Assembly (NCBI GenBank): GCA_028284325.1
Contig: JANQRX010000005.1
Span: 248,001-312,000 of the forward strand
Length of the DNA: 64,000 nucleotides
Origin: Bauldia sp.
Lineage (GTDB): Bacteria; Pseudomonadota; Alphaproteobacteria; Rhizobiales; Kaistiaceae
Direction: 5' to 3'
Shown here: piece by piece, positions 44,598-54,109 of the stretch
Numbering within the stretch: the first letter of the stretch is position 1
Layout of the letters: every line of letters begins with the position of its first letter
Translations under genes and position numbers: made by a program
Notes under the pieces: model-generated
Told to the model about the DNA's origin: nothing
Seen by the model: the letters and a program-made list of their open reading frames with translations, nothing else
Databases searched by the model: none

Positions 44598-45407
44598 GTG
44601 CAAACGTCGCCACGCATCGAAATTCGTTCCGTCTCCCATGCCTACCGCACGGAGGCGGGGCCGTTGCCGGTGCTCGAGGATCTCAGCCTCGCATGCGCCG
44701 ACCAGAGCTTCACGGCGGTGGTGGGGCCGTCGGGGTGCGGCAAGTCCACGCTCACACGCCTGATCGCCGGTCTGTTGCGGCCTGACAGCGGCGACATCCT
44801 GCTGCATGGCGAGCCGGTGCTCGGTCCGCGATCGAGCGTCGGCATGGCCTTTCAGAATCCCGTGCTGCTCGAATGGCGAACGATCATCGACAACGTCACG
44901 CTGCCGCTTGAGATCGTTCCCAACGATCTGTCGCGGGCCGAGCGGCGTCAGCGCTCGCACGAGCTTCTGTCGCTGGTGGGGCTTGGCGGCTTCGAAGACA
45001 AGCGCCCGTCGGAACTGTCGGGCGGTATGCGCCAGCGCGCCTCGCTGTGTCGCGCCCTCGTCCATCGCCCCGAAGTGTTGATCCTCGACGAGCCCTTCGG
45101 CGCGCTGGACGCCTTCACGCGCGAAGACCTCTGGCAGACGATGCATACCCTGCGCAGCGAGGAGAACATCACCTGCCTGCTCATCACGCACGATCTGCGC
45201 GAGTCGGTGTTCCTGGCCGACAAGGTCGTCGTCCTGTCGGGACGTCCGGCGCACGTGCAGTTCACCGCCGAAGGCGGACTCGGTGCGGAACGCAGGCTGG
45301 ACGACCTCTACACCCCGGAGGCGACCGATCTGCTGCACGAACTCCGTCATCAGATCGAGATCGCGCAGGGGCGGTCGCCGGCTGACGAACAAGGGGAGAG
45401 CTCATAA
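44598..45407 (+). CDS. ABC transporter ATP-binding subunit (NMT1/SsuB-like)
   Basis: This 269-residue ATPase has Walker A VVGPSGCGKSTLTRLIAGL, the signature LSGGMRQRASLCRALVHRP with Walker B LILDEPFGALDAFTRE, and the LLITHDLRESVFLADKVVVL H-loop. These are typical of SsuB/TauB-like importers. The likely start is GTG at 44598, just after the hairpin. It overlaps the permease gene by one base (TAATG). Confidence 0.9.
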   Translation: MQTSPRIEIRSVSHAYRTEAGPLPVLEDLSLACADQSFTAVVGPSGCGKSTLTRLIAGLLRPDSGDILLHGEPVLGPRSSVGMAFQNPVLLEWRTIIDNVTLPLEIVPNDLSRAERRQRSHELLSLVGLGGFEDKRPSELSGGMRQRASLCRALVHRPEVLILDEPFGALDAFTREDLWQTMHTLRSEENITCLLITHDLRESVFLADKVVVLSGRPAHVQFTAEGGLGAERRLDDLYTPEATDLLHELRHQIEIAQGRSPADEQGESS

Positions 45408-46171
45408 TGGACCTTGCCCGCCGCATCGCCATACCAACGACGGCGATCGCGATTACACTGGTGCTGTGGGAGCTTCTGGTGTGGGTCAACGGCTGGCCCA
45501 ACTACAAGATGGCTTCGCCGAGCGATCTCGTGCCGGCCTTCTGGAAGTTCCGCGAGCTGTTCGTGCAGTACAGCTGGGACACGCTGTGGCGGACCGTCGC
45601 CGGGCTCGGCCTTTCGGTTCTGGTCGGCACGGCGATCGGCATGATCATGGGCTTTTCGCGGGTAATGCGCGAGGCCCTCTATCCACTTCTGGTCGGTTTC
45701 AACGCCATCCCCAAGGCGACGGTCGTGCCCGTCATCGCGCTGATCTTCATCGGCGCTCACGACATGAACACGATCCTGATTGCGTTCATGATCTCGTTCT
45801 TCCCGATCGCGGTCTCGATCTCGATCGGTCTGTCGACGCTGGAACCCGAGTACCGCGACATCCTGCGTGCGCTCGGCGCCAGCCGGTTCACCATCTTCTG
45901 GAAGATCGCGCTGCCGAAGACGCTGCCGGAGTTCTTCGGTGCGCTCAAGGTGGCGGTGACGCTGGCCTTCATCGGCACCAACCTGATGGAAATCGTCGAG
46001 CCGCACGGAAAAGGGCTGGGCCACCTTTTCGACAGCGGCAAGATCAACGCCGATTATCCGCTGATGTTTGCCGTGCTGATCGCGCTCGCCTTCCTCGGCA
46101 TCGTGCTGTTCTACGTGGTCGTCTTTCTGGAGCGCATCTTCGCCGGCTGGGCCGAGCGCGGCGAGACCTGA
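45407..46171 (+). CDS. ABC transporter permease (SsuC/TauC-like)
   Basis: This 254-residue permease has six membrane helices and the EAA-like motif YRDILRALGASRFTIFWKIALPKTLPEF, as in sulfonate, taurine and pyrimidine importers. It follows the ATPase by a TAATG overlap. The three genes make a complete importer. The downstream convergent cyclase gene begins its 3' end 46 bp away. Confidence 0.93.
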   Translation: MDLARRIAIPTTAIAITLVLWELLVWVNGWPNYKMASPSDLVPAFWKFRELFVQYSWDTLWRTVAGLGLSVLVGTAIGMIMGFSRVMREALYPLLVGFNAIPKATVVPVIALIFIGAHDMNTILIAFMISFFPIAVSISIGLSTLEPEYRDILRALGASRFTIFWKIALPKTLPEFFGALKVAVTLAFIGTNLMEIVEPHGKGLGHLFDSGKINADYPLMFAVLIALAFLGIVLFYVVVFLERIFAGWAERGET

Positions 46172-46217
46172 TCAGCGGGGCGAAGGGCCGGTCGTGGACG
46201 AACGTCTGCGCCGCGGC

Positions 46218-47042
46218 TCAGTGTTCGCTGTGGCGCCAGTCGACCTCGTACAGCGGCACCGGTTCAGAGAAGCCTTTGAGCCGGTGAGCGCCGATGGCGT
46301 TGACGGAGAAGCGCCGCGGCAGTTCGCGGTGCACCTCGTCGGAAACGACGATCTCGTCCGGTGAGGCATGGGCACACATGCGGGCGGCCATCTGGACGGT
46401 GGTGCCGAACAGGTCGTTGCTGTCGTGGACCGGCTCACCGGAGTGGAGGCCGATCCGGACCTGCAACCTCTCGGCGCTGTCGCGGTTGAAGCTCGCGAAC
46501 GAACGCTGAATCTCGCAGGTGCTGGTGACGCCGGCGACAACATCGTCGAACGACGCCATGATGCCGTCGCCGGTGTGCTTGACCTCGCGTCCGCCCCAGT
46601 CGCCCAGCGCGCGCCGCACCATGGAATCGTGGCTGCGCACCATCTCCACGGACCTGTGGTCGCCCAGGCGTTCGGTCATCTCGGTGGAGCCGACGATGTC
46701 GGTGAACATCACGGCGCGAACGGCCGAATCGAAGTCAGGCGCTGCTTCGGGCGTCTTGGCGGGGGGATCGGAAATCCGTCCGAGGAACGCCTCGACCGCC
46801 GACAGGTCGACTTCGATGATGTCGATCGCTTCGAGGCCGTGGGTTTCCCGGTGGATGCGCGTTGCCGTTTCCATGTCGGGGGCATCGATCAGACAGAACC
46901 CCGTCCCGCGGTCCTGGTCGTACCAGTAGGTGAGCATGCGGACGCCGTATTGATCCTGGACCTTCAGGTCCAGTTCGTGCGCCCCGGCGACCTCCTCCGC
47001 CGTCAAGCCCTTCATCTCGTGGCGATCCATGAATATCGGCAT
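46218..47042 (-). CDS. DUF4242-class III cyclase fusion
   Basis: This 274-residue protein joins an N-terminal DUF4242 domain (residues 1-88, start MPIFMDRHEMKG) to a class III nucleotide cyclase domain (about 108-270). The cyclase domain has both metal Asp residues (MFTDIVGST and HTGDGIMASFDD), the QMAARMCAHASPDEI segment and a VSDEVHREL tail. A DUF4242 protein from Streptomyces coelicolor, SCO4226, is a nickel-binding protein, so this cyclase could be metal-sensing; His8, His22, His64 and His68 are candidate ligands. That is an inference. No membrane helix is seen. Confidence 0.85.
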   Translation of the reverse strand: MPIFMDRHEMKGLTAEEVAGAHELDLKVQDQYGVRMLTYWYDQDRGTGFCLIDAPDMETATRIHRETHGLEAIDIIEVDLSAVEAFLGRISDPPAKTPEAAPDFDSAVRAVMFTDIVGSTEMTERLGDHRSVEMVRSHDSMVRRALGDWGGREVKHTGDGIMASFDDVVAGVTSTCEIQRSFASFNRDSAERLQVRIGLHSGEPVHDSNDLFGTTVQMAARMCAHASPDEIVVSDEVHRELPRRFSVNAIGAHRLKGFSEPVPLYEVDWRHSEH

Positions 47043-47169
47043 GAGTCCTCCCGGCCGCGGTCACCGCCCGGTCGGCGAGGTCGGCCCGCAGCATGCTGCC
47101 CGTCCCGATGATGCGGTCAACTCTACAGACAAAGTCATCGAGGGGCGAGCGGCGCCGGCTGCCGCAACG

Positions 47170-49665
47170 TCAAACGCTTTCGCGCAGAATCGTCGTCGGC
47201 GGGGTGCGGACCAGCCGGTTCGTGGCCAGCAGGCCCAGCGCGCCGACCAGCAAAGCGCCGACCACCGGGCCGGCGGCCAGAATCCCGACGTTGACCGTGT
47301 AGTCGAGCTCGAAGATCTGGGTCTCCAGAAGATAGGCCGTGAGCTCGGCGCCCAGCGACGCGAGCAAGCCGGCCATGAGTCCCAGCGTCAGGAACTCGAT
47401 CGCAAGGCTGCCCATGATCAATCGGCGCCCGGCCCCGAGGGTGCGCAGCACGGCATGCTGGCGCATCCGCTCGTCCATGCTGGCCTGCACGCTCGCCACC
47501 AGAACCAGAGCGCCCGACGCCAGGATCTGGAGGAGCACCAGTTCGATCGCCAGTGTCACCCGGTCGACGATCGTCCTGATCTGTTCAATGAGAGCATCGA
47601 CCTCGATCACGGTGATCGTCGGATGCGCCCGCAAGAGGGCGTTGAGCAGCAGCTTCTGATCCGGCGCAAGATGGAAGCTCGTCATCTGCATGGCCGGGAA
47701 CCCTTCGAGCGCGCCCGGCGACAGGATCATGAAGAAGTTGGGCCGGAGGTTCTCCCACTCCACCGTACGGATGCTCGACACGGTGGCGGTGATCGCGCGA
47801 CCGGCGGCGGTGAAGGTGACGCGATCGCCCAGCACGAGCCTTTGACGTTCCGCATACTCCGCTTCGACGGACAGGAGCGGCGGCCCGTCATAGTCGGCCG
47901 GCCACCACGAACCGTCGACGACGACGTTGCCGCGCGGCAGGTCGGCGATGGCCGTCAGGCTGCTGGCGAGGTCGGGTCCACGATCATCGCCGCTGGATTC
48001 CCACGGTTCGTTGGACGCCTTGTCCACGCTGTCGATGTTGCCGGCGACCAGCGCGAAGAAAGGCTGGGTTTCCACGCCGTCCTCAACAAGCAGGGCGCGG
48101 ACGGTTGCGGCCTGGTTCTCCGTGATGTTGAAGGCAAAGTGGTTCGGGGCGCCGGGCGGAATCTGCGCCTGCCATTCACCGATCAGGGCGGTGCGGATCA
48201 GGTAGACGATCAGCAGCAGCATGATCGCAAGACCAAAGGCGAGGATCTGGGTGGTGGTCTGAACGCCGTGTTGCCGCATCCCGGCAAACGCCAGGCGCCA
48301 CACGCTGCCGGCCTGCATGCCGAGTACCCGGCCGGACCGGAGCAGGAGGGTTGCAACGACGGCAAACGCCAGGACAACGGCACCGCCGCCGGCCAGGGTG
48401 ACGAGCGTGAGAAACAGGCTGCCGCTGTACCACCACATCAGCGCGAGAATCCCGGCGCCTCCGGCGGCATAGGCCAGAGCCGTCACCGCGCGGCCTTGCC
48501 CGGCCAAGTCGCGCCGGATGATGCGGACAGGCTGTATCGCGCGCAACTGCAGAAGGGGCGGCACTGCGAAGGCGATGAGGCAGATGAAGCCTGTGCCCAA
48601 GCCCAGCGCCAGCGGCCGCGGGCCGGGCGCCGGCAGGTCGAGTTCGAAAAGCGGCCGCAGGACCTCGGTGATCCCGAACTGCACCAGCCACCCGATGACG
48701 GCGCCCAGCGTGCCGGCGATGACGCCGAGCAGCAGAAACAGGATCACGAACAGTCGATCGATGGTCGACGGTCGTGCGCCGAGCGTCTTGAGGATCGCGA
48801 CGTGATCGTAGTGGCGCAGGCTGTAGCGTCGGGCGGAGAGCGCGATGGCGATCCCGGCCAACACCACCCCGAGAAGCCCGCCCAGCAACAGAAAGCGCTC
48901 CGCACGCTGCAGCGTGTCGCCGATCTCCTCGCTCGACTCGCGGACGCTGATCAGGCGCGCGCCGACGGGCAGCCGTGAGCTGGCCGTTGACGCCAGCGCG
49001 TCCAGTGCGTCGGTCTCGCCCGCAAACAGATACCGGTAGGTCTGTCGGCTGCCCGGCTGGACGACCTCGGTGGCCGCCACGTCCGCAAGGTTCATAAGCA
49101 CCCGCGGTCCGGCGAAGCTGGAGAAACCGCTGCCGCGATCCGGCTCGTCGACCAGGACGCGGCCGACCGTGAACGACGCGAAGCCGATATCCAGCCGGTC
49201 GCCGATCCCGATGCCAAGCAGGGGCAGGAGGCGACTTTCGACCCACACCTCGCCCGGCGCCGGGACCGCCTGCGCCGGTGTGCCGGGGGCGAACGGCGCG
49301 TCGGCGACGGTCAGGGTGCCCCGCAACGGGTAGCCGTCGCTGACGGCCTTGATGGCGGCAAGGTGGGTCTCGTCGTCGGAGAACACGATGGTCGCGAAAC
49401 TGAGCGTCACGGCCTCTGCGAGCGGGAGCTCCGCGATGTCCGCCAGGAGCGTATCCGGCAGCGGATCGCGGCTTTCGATCACCCGGTCCGCGGCCAGGAA
49501 CGTGGCCGAATCGCGTTCCAGCGCCTGCTGAAGGCGGTCTGTGAAGATCGCGATCGTCGTCACCGTGCCGATGGCGACCACCAGCGCGACCAGCAGCAGC
49601 GTCAGTTCGCCGGCGCGCCAATCCCGCCAGAGCAGGCGCAACGACAGCCCGATGTCGGACATCAT
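47170..49665 (-). CDS. FtsX-like ABC transporter permease (YbbP-type)
   Basis: This 831-residue membrane protein is the large permease of a YbbAP-like exporter. It starts LLWRDWRAGELTLLLVALVV and has a large periplasmic region after the first helix. FtsX-like groups of helices include YSLRHYDHVAILKTLGARPSTIDRLFVILF and RMRQHAVLRTLGAGRRLIMGSLAIEF. It is partnered with the ATPase just upstream. Substrate classes of YbbAP systems include lipid or hydrophobic molecules, but the substrate here is not known. Confidence 0.9.
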   Translation of the reverse strand: MMSDIGLSLRLLWRDWRAGELTLLLVALVVAIGTVTTIAIFTDRLQQALERDSATFLAADRVIESRDPLPDTLLADIAELPLAEAVTLSFATIVFSDDETHLAAIKAVSDGYPLRGTLTVADAPFAPGTPAQAVPAPGEVWVESRLLPLLGIGIGDRLDIGFASFTVGRVLVDEPDRGSGFSSFAGPRVLMNLADVAATEVVQPGSRQTYRYLFAGETDALDALASTASSRLPVGARLISVRESSEEIGDTLQRAERFLLLGGLLGVVLAGIAIALSARRYSLRHYDHVAILKTLGARPSTIDRLFVILFLLLGVIAGTLGAVIGWLVQFGITEVLRPLFELDLPAPGPRPLALGLGTGFICLIAFAVPPLLQLRAIQPVRIIRRDLAGQGRAVTALAYAAGGAGILALMWWYSGSLFLTLVTLAGGGAVVLAFAVVATLLLRSGRVLGMQAGSVWRLAFAGMRQHGVQTTTQILAFGLAIMLLLIVYLIRTALIGEWQAQIPPGAPNHFAFNITENQAATVRALLVEDGVETQPFFALVAGNIDSVDKASNEPWESSGDDRGPDLASSLTAIADLPRGNVVVDGSWWPADYDGPPLLSVEAEYAERQRLVLGDRVTFTAAGRAITATVSSIRTVEWENLRPNFFMILSPGALEGFPAMQMTSFHLAPDQKLLLNALLRAHPTITVIEVDALIEQIRTIVDRVTLAIELVLLQILASGALVLVASVQASMDERMRQHAVLRTLGAGRRLIMGSLAIEFLTLGLMAGLLASLGAELTAYLLETQIFELDYTVNVGILAAGPVVGALLVGALGLLATNRLVRTPPTTILRESV

Positions 49666-50366
49666 GCCTTGAGGGCCGGCGCCTGATCCGGCGCCACGAT
49701 CGTCCCGGACGCCATCGCCAGCTTACGGTCGCAGCGTTCGGCCAGCCGCTGATCATGGGTGACGAGGATCAGCGTGGTTCCGAACGCGGCGTTGAGGTCG
49801 AACATCTGGTCGATCAGGCGCTCGCCGGTCGCGGTATCGAGATTGCCCGTCGGTTCGTCGGCAAACAGCACGCGCACCGACGATGCAAAGGCCCGCGCGA
49901 GCGCCACCCGCTGCTGCTCGCCGCCGGACAATTGACGCGGATAGTGGTGGAGACGTTCCGACAGGCCGACGCGGTCCAGGAGGTCCGTCGCCTTGTCGGC
50001 CGCGTCGCGATCTTTCTTCAGCTCCGCCGGCAGCATGACGTTCTCCAGCGCGGTGAGCGTGGACAGGAGGTGGAAACTCTGGAAGACGAACCCGACCATC
50101 TCGGACCGGACCTGCGCCCGCTGTTCCTCGCTCATGGCGGTGATGAGGTTGTCGCCGAGATAGACCTCGCCGCGCGTCGGCGTATCCAGACCCGCCATCA
50201 TCGTCAGCAACGTCGTCTTGCCCGAGCCGGACGCTCCGACGATCGCGACCGACTCACCGTCGCCGATCTCGACGGAGACGTTGGACAGGATGTCGAGGTC
50301 GCCCTCCGAGGTGGGCACGGTCTTGCCGACGTCGATGGTGCGAACGAGGCTTTTTCTGCTGAGCAT
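49662..50366 (-). CDS. ABC transporter ATP-binding subunit (YbbA-like)
   Basis: This 234-residue ATPase has Walker A VGASGSGKTTLLTMMAGLDT, the LSGGEQQRVALARAFASSV signature and FADEPTGNLDTATGE Walker B, as in MacB/LolD/YbbA-like ATPases. It overlaps the permease gene by 4 bp. In many proteobacteria this gene is divergent from a tesA-like esterase; here it is not, and the gap up to the sugar-transport operon is only about 120 bp. Confidence 0.93.
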   Translation of the reverse strand: MLSRKSLVRTIDVGKTVPTSEGDLDILSNVSVEIGDGESVAIVGASGSGKTTLLTMMAGLDTPTRGEVYLGDNLITAMSEEQRAQVRSEMVGFVFQSFHLLSTLTALENVMLPAELKKDRDAADKATDLLDRVGLSERLHHYPRQLSGGEQQRVALARAFASSVRVLFADEPTGNLDTATGERLIDQMFDLNAAFGTTLILVTHDQRLAERCDRKLAMASGTIVAPDQAPALKA

Positions 50367-50483
50367 ATCCGGTCGTTTGCGCTCCTGATGACCGGCCCGA
50401 CCGCCGGGAGGGGTCAGGAGATCAGATATGGTCCGGCCGCCGGCAATGCCAGTCTCGGCGGCAAAATGTCGGTGGGGCCAAGG

Positions 50484-51437
50484 TCAGCCGGTGTCGCGCC
50501 GCCACAGCGAACTTGAAGCGACCGCGGCGAGGATGATCGCGCCCACCAGAATATCGCGGATGTAGCTGTCGACGCTCATCTGCGTCAGGCCGTTGTCAAG
50601 AACGCCGAGGATGAACACGCCGATCAGAGTGGCGTGGACGCGCGGCTCCCATTCCTCGCTCATGGTCATGCCGAGGAAGACCGCGGCGATAGCGTCGAGC
50701 ATCAGCCCGTCGCCCTGCGTCGGATTGGCCGAGGCGACGCGGCTGGCGTAGAGCAGCCCCGCGATCGCCGCACCGACGCCGGTCAGGACGAAGGCGGCAA
50801 GACGCAGGCGGCGGACATAGACGCCGGCGAGCAGGGCGGCGCGGCTGTTGCCGCCGATGGCGTAGAGGCGGCGGCCGAAAACAGTCTGTTCCAGCACGAT
50901 CCACACGATCAGCACGAAAGCGAGGGCTGCAATGGTCAGCGCCGGGATCGACACCAGATCGCCGAGCGGGACACCACTGCGGGCGAACCCGGAGAACGCC
51001 TCGGGGATGTCGCGGCCGAAGATCGTCCGTCCATCGCTGATCAGGAAGGCGAATCCGGAAAAGACCGTCAGCGTCGCCAGTGTCGCGATGAACGGCAGGA
51101 TGCCGATGTAGCTGACCAGGATGCCGTTCAGCGCCCCGCCCACAAGCCCGGTGGCGAGCGCCGCCGAGACGGCCAGTGGAACGCCGAAGCCGAGCTTGAA
51201 GAGCACGGCCGCGACGACGCCGGCAAGGCTCGCCATGGTGCCGACGCTGAGGTCGAAGTCGCCCATCACCATGACGATGGTCATCGCCGCCGCGGTGACG
51301 GTGAGCATGCTCACCTGCTGGCTGATGTTCAGCCAGTTGCGGCCGGTCATGAAGGTTTCGGGCAGGCTGATCCAGAAGAACAGCACGATGCCGACAAAGC
51401 CGACGATCGTCCCGTAACGTCTGAGGACGCCGATCAT
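50484..51437 (-). CDS. Sugar ABC transporter permease (RbsC-like)
   Basis: This 317-residue permease has about ten membrane helices and the RbsC motifs VMVMGDFDLSVGTMASLAGVV (substrate-gating region), GILVSYIGILPFIATLATL and AIGGNSRAALLAGVYVRRLRL. It should form the channel of a pentose/hexose-type importer. It is third in an operon, 3 bp after the ATPase gene. Confidence 0.94.
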   Translation of the reverse strand: MIGVLRRYGTIVGFVGIVLFFWISLPETFMTGRNWLNISQQVSMLTVTAAAMTIVMVMGDFDLSVGTMASLAGVVAAVLFKLGFGVPLAVSAALATGLVGGALNGILVSYIGILPFIATLATLTVFSGFAFLISDGRTIFGRDIPEAFSGFARSGVPLGDLVSIPALTIAALAFVLIVWIVLEQTVFGRRLYAIGGNSRAALLAGVYVRRLRLAAFVLTGVGAAIAGLLYASRVASANPTQGDGLMLDAIAAVFLGMTMSEEWEPRVHATLIGVFILGVLDNGLTQMSVDSYIRDILVGAIILAAVASSSLWRRDTG

Positions 51438-51440
51438 GGC

Positions 51441-52979
51441 TCAGGCCCCGCTGGCTGCGGCGGTCGCCGGCGCGGCGGCCGCATGCCCGTAACAATGGGT
51501 CAGCAGGTCCTCCTCCGACAGGTCCGCGGCGGGAAGAACGCCGCCGATCCGGCCATCGCGCATGACGATGATACGGTCGCACATGCCGAGCAGTTCCGGA
51601 AAGTCGGACGATGCGATCAGGATCGCGGTACCGCGGCTGCTGACCTCGCGAATCAGTGTGTAGATGTCGAACTTGGCGCCGACGTCGACGCCGCGGGTCG
51701 GCTCGTCAAGTAACAGGATGCGCGGCCGCTCCAGCAGCGCGCGGGCGAACAGGACCTTCTGCTGGTTGCCGCCGCTCAGCTTGTAGCAGTGCTGATCCGG
51801 CCCGCGGGCGACGAGCCGCACTTCGTCTCCCGCGGCTGACACGGCCTCGCGCTCGCTGCCGCGGTTCAAGAAGCCGCCGCGCGCGAACAGGCGCAGGTGC
51901 GGCAGGGTCACGTTGGCGGCGATCGATCGGGTGAGCATCAGCCCTTCCGAGCGCCGTTCGCGCGGCACGTAGGCCAGGCCGCTGCGCCAGGCCTGCGGGG
52001 GTTGCGCGGCCTGTTGTGGTTTTGCCGCGACGCGCACACGCCCGGTTCGCCGGTCGGCCGCCATCAACAGGCGCAGGACCTCGCTCTGGCCGGCGCCGGA
52101 CAGGCCCGCCAGGCCGACGATTTCGCCGGCCTTCACTGCAAGCCGGACCGGGCCGATCCCTGCGCCGGCAAGGTCGTCGACATCGAGGACGGTCTCGTCC
52201 GAAACCGGGGTCGCGCGCCGCGGATAGGCTTCGTCGACCGGCCGGCCGATCATGTCGCGAATAATCGCAGCTTCGCTGGTGTCGCTTGTGGCCGCGGTCG
52301 AGATGGTCTCGCCGCCGCGCATCACCGTCACCCGGTCGCACAGGCGCATCACCTCGTCGAGGCGATGGGTGACGTAGAGCACCGAGCGTCCGGTATCGCG
52401 AATCTCCCGCAAAACGCGGAAGAGACGTTCGGTTTCCTCGCCGTTGAGCGACGCCGTCGGCTCGTCCATCACATAGAGGCGCGCCGGCGCTGTCCCGCGG
52501 TCCAGAAACGCGGCCGAGAGACGGACCAGCATCTGATCGCCAAGCCCGAGCCGCGCCATCTTCCGGCGCGGATCGATGTCGGTGATCCCGAGCCGGCCCA
52601 TGGCCTCTGTCGCAGCCTGGCCCAGCGTGCGCCAGTCGATGAAACCGGCCGGCCGCATGGGATAGCGGCGGCCGAGGAAGATGTTCTCGGCCACCGACAG
52701 GGCCGGGACCACGTCGAGTTCCTGATGGATGAAGCGCAGGCCGAGGTCGGCCGCCGCGTGCGGCGTATCGATGCTGACGCTGCGGCCATCGATCGCGATC
52801 GACGCCGCGTCCGGCGGCGTGACGCCGGCCAGGATCTTGATCAGCGTCGACTTGCCGGCGCCGTTCTCGCCCACGAGGGCGTGGACCTCCCCCGGCGCGA
52901 TCGTCAGGCGGGCGCCGCGCAGGGCCGGCACGCCGGCATAGGCCTTGGTGACGTCATGGAGCGCGGCGAGATCGGTCAT
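51441..52979 (-). CDS. Sugar ABC transporter ATP-binding subunit (RbsA-like, double domain)
   Basis: This 512-residue protein has two ATPase halves. The first has a good Walker A (GENGAGKSTLIKILAGVTPP). The second has a degenerate P-loop (GLSGAGQSEVLRLL) but a complete signature and Walker B (LSGGNQQKVLFARALLERP, LLLDEPTRGVDVGAKFD), as is usual for RbsA/MglA proteins. It follows the binding-protein gene across a hairpin-containing gap. Confidence 0.95.
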   Translation of the reverse strand: MTDLAALHDVTKAYAGVPALRGARLTIAPGEVHALVGENGAGKSTLIKILAGVTPPDAASIAIDGRSVSIDTPHAAADLGLRFIHQELDVVPALSVAENIFLGRRYPMRPAGFIDWRTLGQAATEAMGRLGITDIDPRRKMARLGLGDQMLVRLSAAFLDRGTAPARLYVMDEPTASLNGEETERLFRVLREIRDTGRSVLYVTHRLDEVMRLCDRVTVMRGGETISTAATSDTSEAAIIRDMIGRPVDEAYPRRATPVSDETVLDVDDLAGAGIGPVRLAVKAGEIVGLAGLSGAGQSEVLRLLMAADRRTGRVRVAAKPQQAAQPPQAWRSGLAYVPRERRSEGLMLTRSIAANVTLPHLRLFARGGFLNRGSEREAVSAAGDEVRLVARGPDQHCYKLSGGNQQKVLFARALLERPRILLLDEPTRGVDVGAKFDIYTLIREVSSRGTAILIASSDFPELLGMCDRIIVMRDGRIGGVLPAADLSEEDLLTHCYGHAAAAPATAAASGA

Positions 52980-52995
52980 GGCGGCCTTCGTGGAA

Positions 52996-53022
52996 CGGGC
53001 GCCCCGTCCGCCGGGGCGCCCG
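52996..53022 (-). other. Intercistronic hairpin after the sugar-binding-protein gene
   Basis: CGGGCGCCCC (52996-53005) and GGGGCGCCCG (53013-53022) pair perfectly around a 7-nt loop, between the binding-protein stop and the ATPase start. On the minus strand there is no T-run, so mRNA stabilisation or attenuation is more likely than full termination. Confidence 0.72.
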
Positions 53023-53044
53023 CGTCGGATCGGCTCCTGCGCGA

Positions 53045-53983
53045 TCAGTCGCTGGCGTTGGCCGAGGTGATCAGCTTGGTCGGCACGTACATCACGCCCT
53101 GCTTGATCTCCTCACCGGCCAGCACGCGCGAGACCGCATCCGCGGTCGTGCGCCCGATGCCCTGGAAGTCCTGGGCGATCGAAGCCTCGAAGTTGCCGCC
53201 CGCGGCAATGGCCTCGCGGGCCTGCGGGTTGGCGTCGATGCCGGTGATGACGATGCCCTCGCCCTCGCGGCCGGCGGCCTCGATGGCCTGCAGCGCGCCG
53301 AGCGCCGGCTGATCCCAGGCCGCCCACACCGCGGCGATGCTGCCGGGTTCGGGGTTGGCCGCGAGGATCGCCTCCATCTTGGCGCGCGAATCGGCGATGC
53401 CACCGTCGGTCACGTCCGGGGTCACTCGGTCGAGCACGTCGACGTCCGGGAAGTTGCCGAACACGGCGTCGGCGATATGACCGCGCACCTGTACGGGCGG
53501 GAACGCGTCGAACACGAACATGACCACGTTGCCGGTGCCGCCGATGCGGTTGGCGACGTAGACGGCGGTCTCGGCGGCCATGGCGTAGCCGTTACTCGTC
53601 ACGTTGGTGACCAGCAGCGGGTCGGAGCCGGAATCCATGCCGAAGACGGGAATGCCGGCATCGGCCGCGGCCTGCAGGCCGGCGGTGATCTGCTGCGGAT
53701 CAACGTTGATGACGATGGCGTCGACGTTCTGGGTGACCATGTCCTCGATGCGGCTGATGACGGCGCCGACATCGCCCTTGGTGTCGATCACGTTGACGTC
53801 CCAGCCGTTCTCGGCCGCCGCCGCCTCGAATCCCTCGACGTAGAACTGCGTGCCCGGCTGCGCGAGATAGGGCGTGACGACCGCCACCCGCGACTCGGCC
53901 TGGGCGATGCCGGCGGCGGCGCCGAGCACCGCCATGGATAGCAACGCGCGACCGGCGATGCCTCTCAACATGCTGAACTTCAT
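53045..53983 (-). CDS. Sugar ABC transporter substrate-binding protein (RbsB-like)
   Basis: This 312-residue protein has a signal peptide (MLRGIAGRALLSMAVLGAAA, cleaved near AQA) and the RbsB fold: VAVVTPYLAQPGTQFYVEGF, DAIVINVDPQQITAGLQAAA and AGIPVFGMDSGSDPLL in the N-lobe, then ITGIDANPQAREAIAAGG. It delivers a sugar, probably a pentose or sugar alcohol given the neighbouring FGGY kinase. GGAGGG lies 7 bp upstream of the ATG. It starts the operon, divergent from the kinase. Confidence 0.93.
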   Translation of the reverse strand: MKFSMLRGIAGRALLSMAVLGAAAGIAQAESRVAVVTPYLAQPGTQFYVEGFEAAAAENGWDVNVIDTKGDVGAVISRIEDMVTQNVDAIVINVDPQQITAGLQAAADAGIPVFGMDSGSDPLLVTNVTSNGYAMAAETAVYVANRIGGTGNVVMFVFDAFPPVQVRGHIADAVFGNFPDVDVLDRVTPDVTDGGIADSRAKMEAILAANPEPGSIAAVWAAWDQPALGALQAIEAAGREGEGIVITGIDANPQAREAIAAGGNFEASIAQDFQGIGRTTADAVSRVLAGEEIKQGVMYVPTKLITSANASD

Positions 53984-54109
53984 TGTCTTTTCCCTCCGTT
54001 GGAAGTTCTTTGGTTGCTTGCTTGTAACAGGCCCCGCCGCTTAATGTCGACACAGGGGCCTGGTGGGCGCGCGAGCCTCCGACGACGCGAAAGACGCGAA
54101 GGGAAAGCG

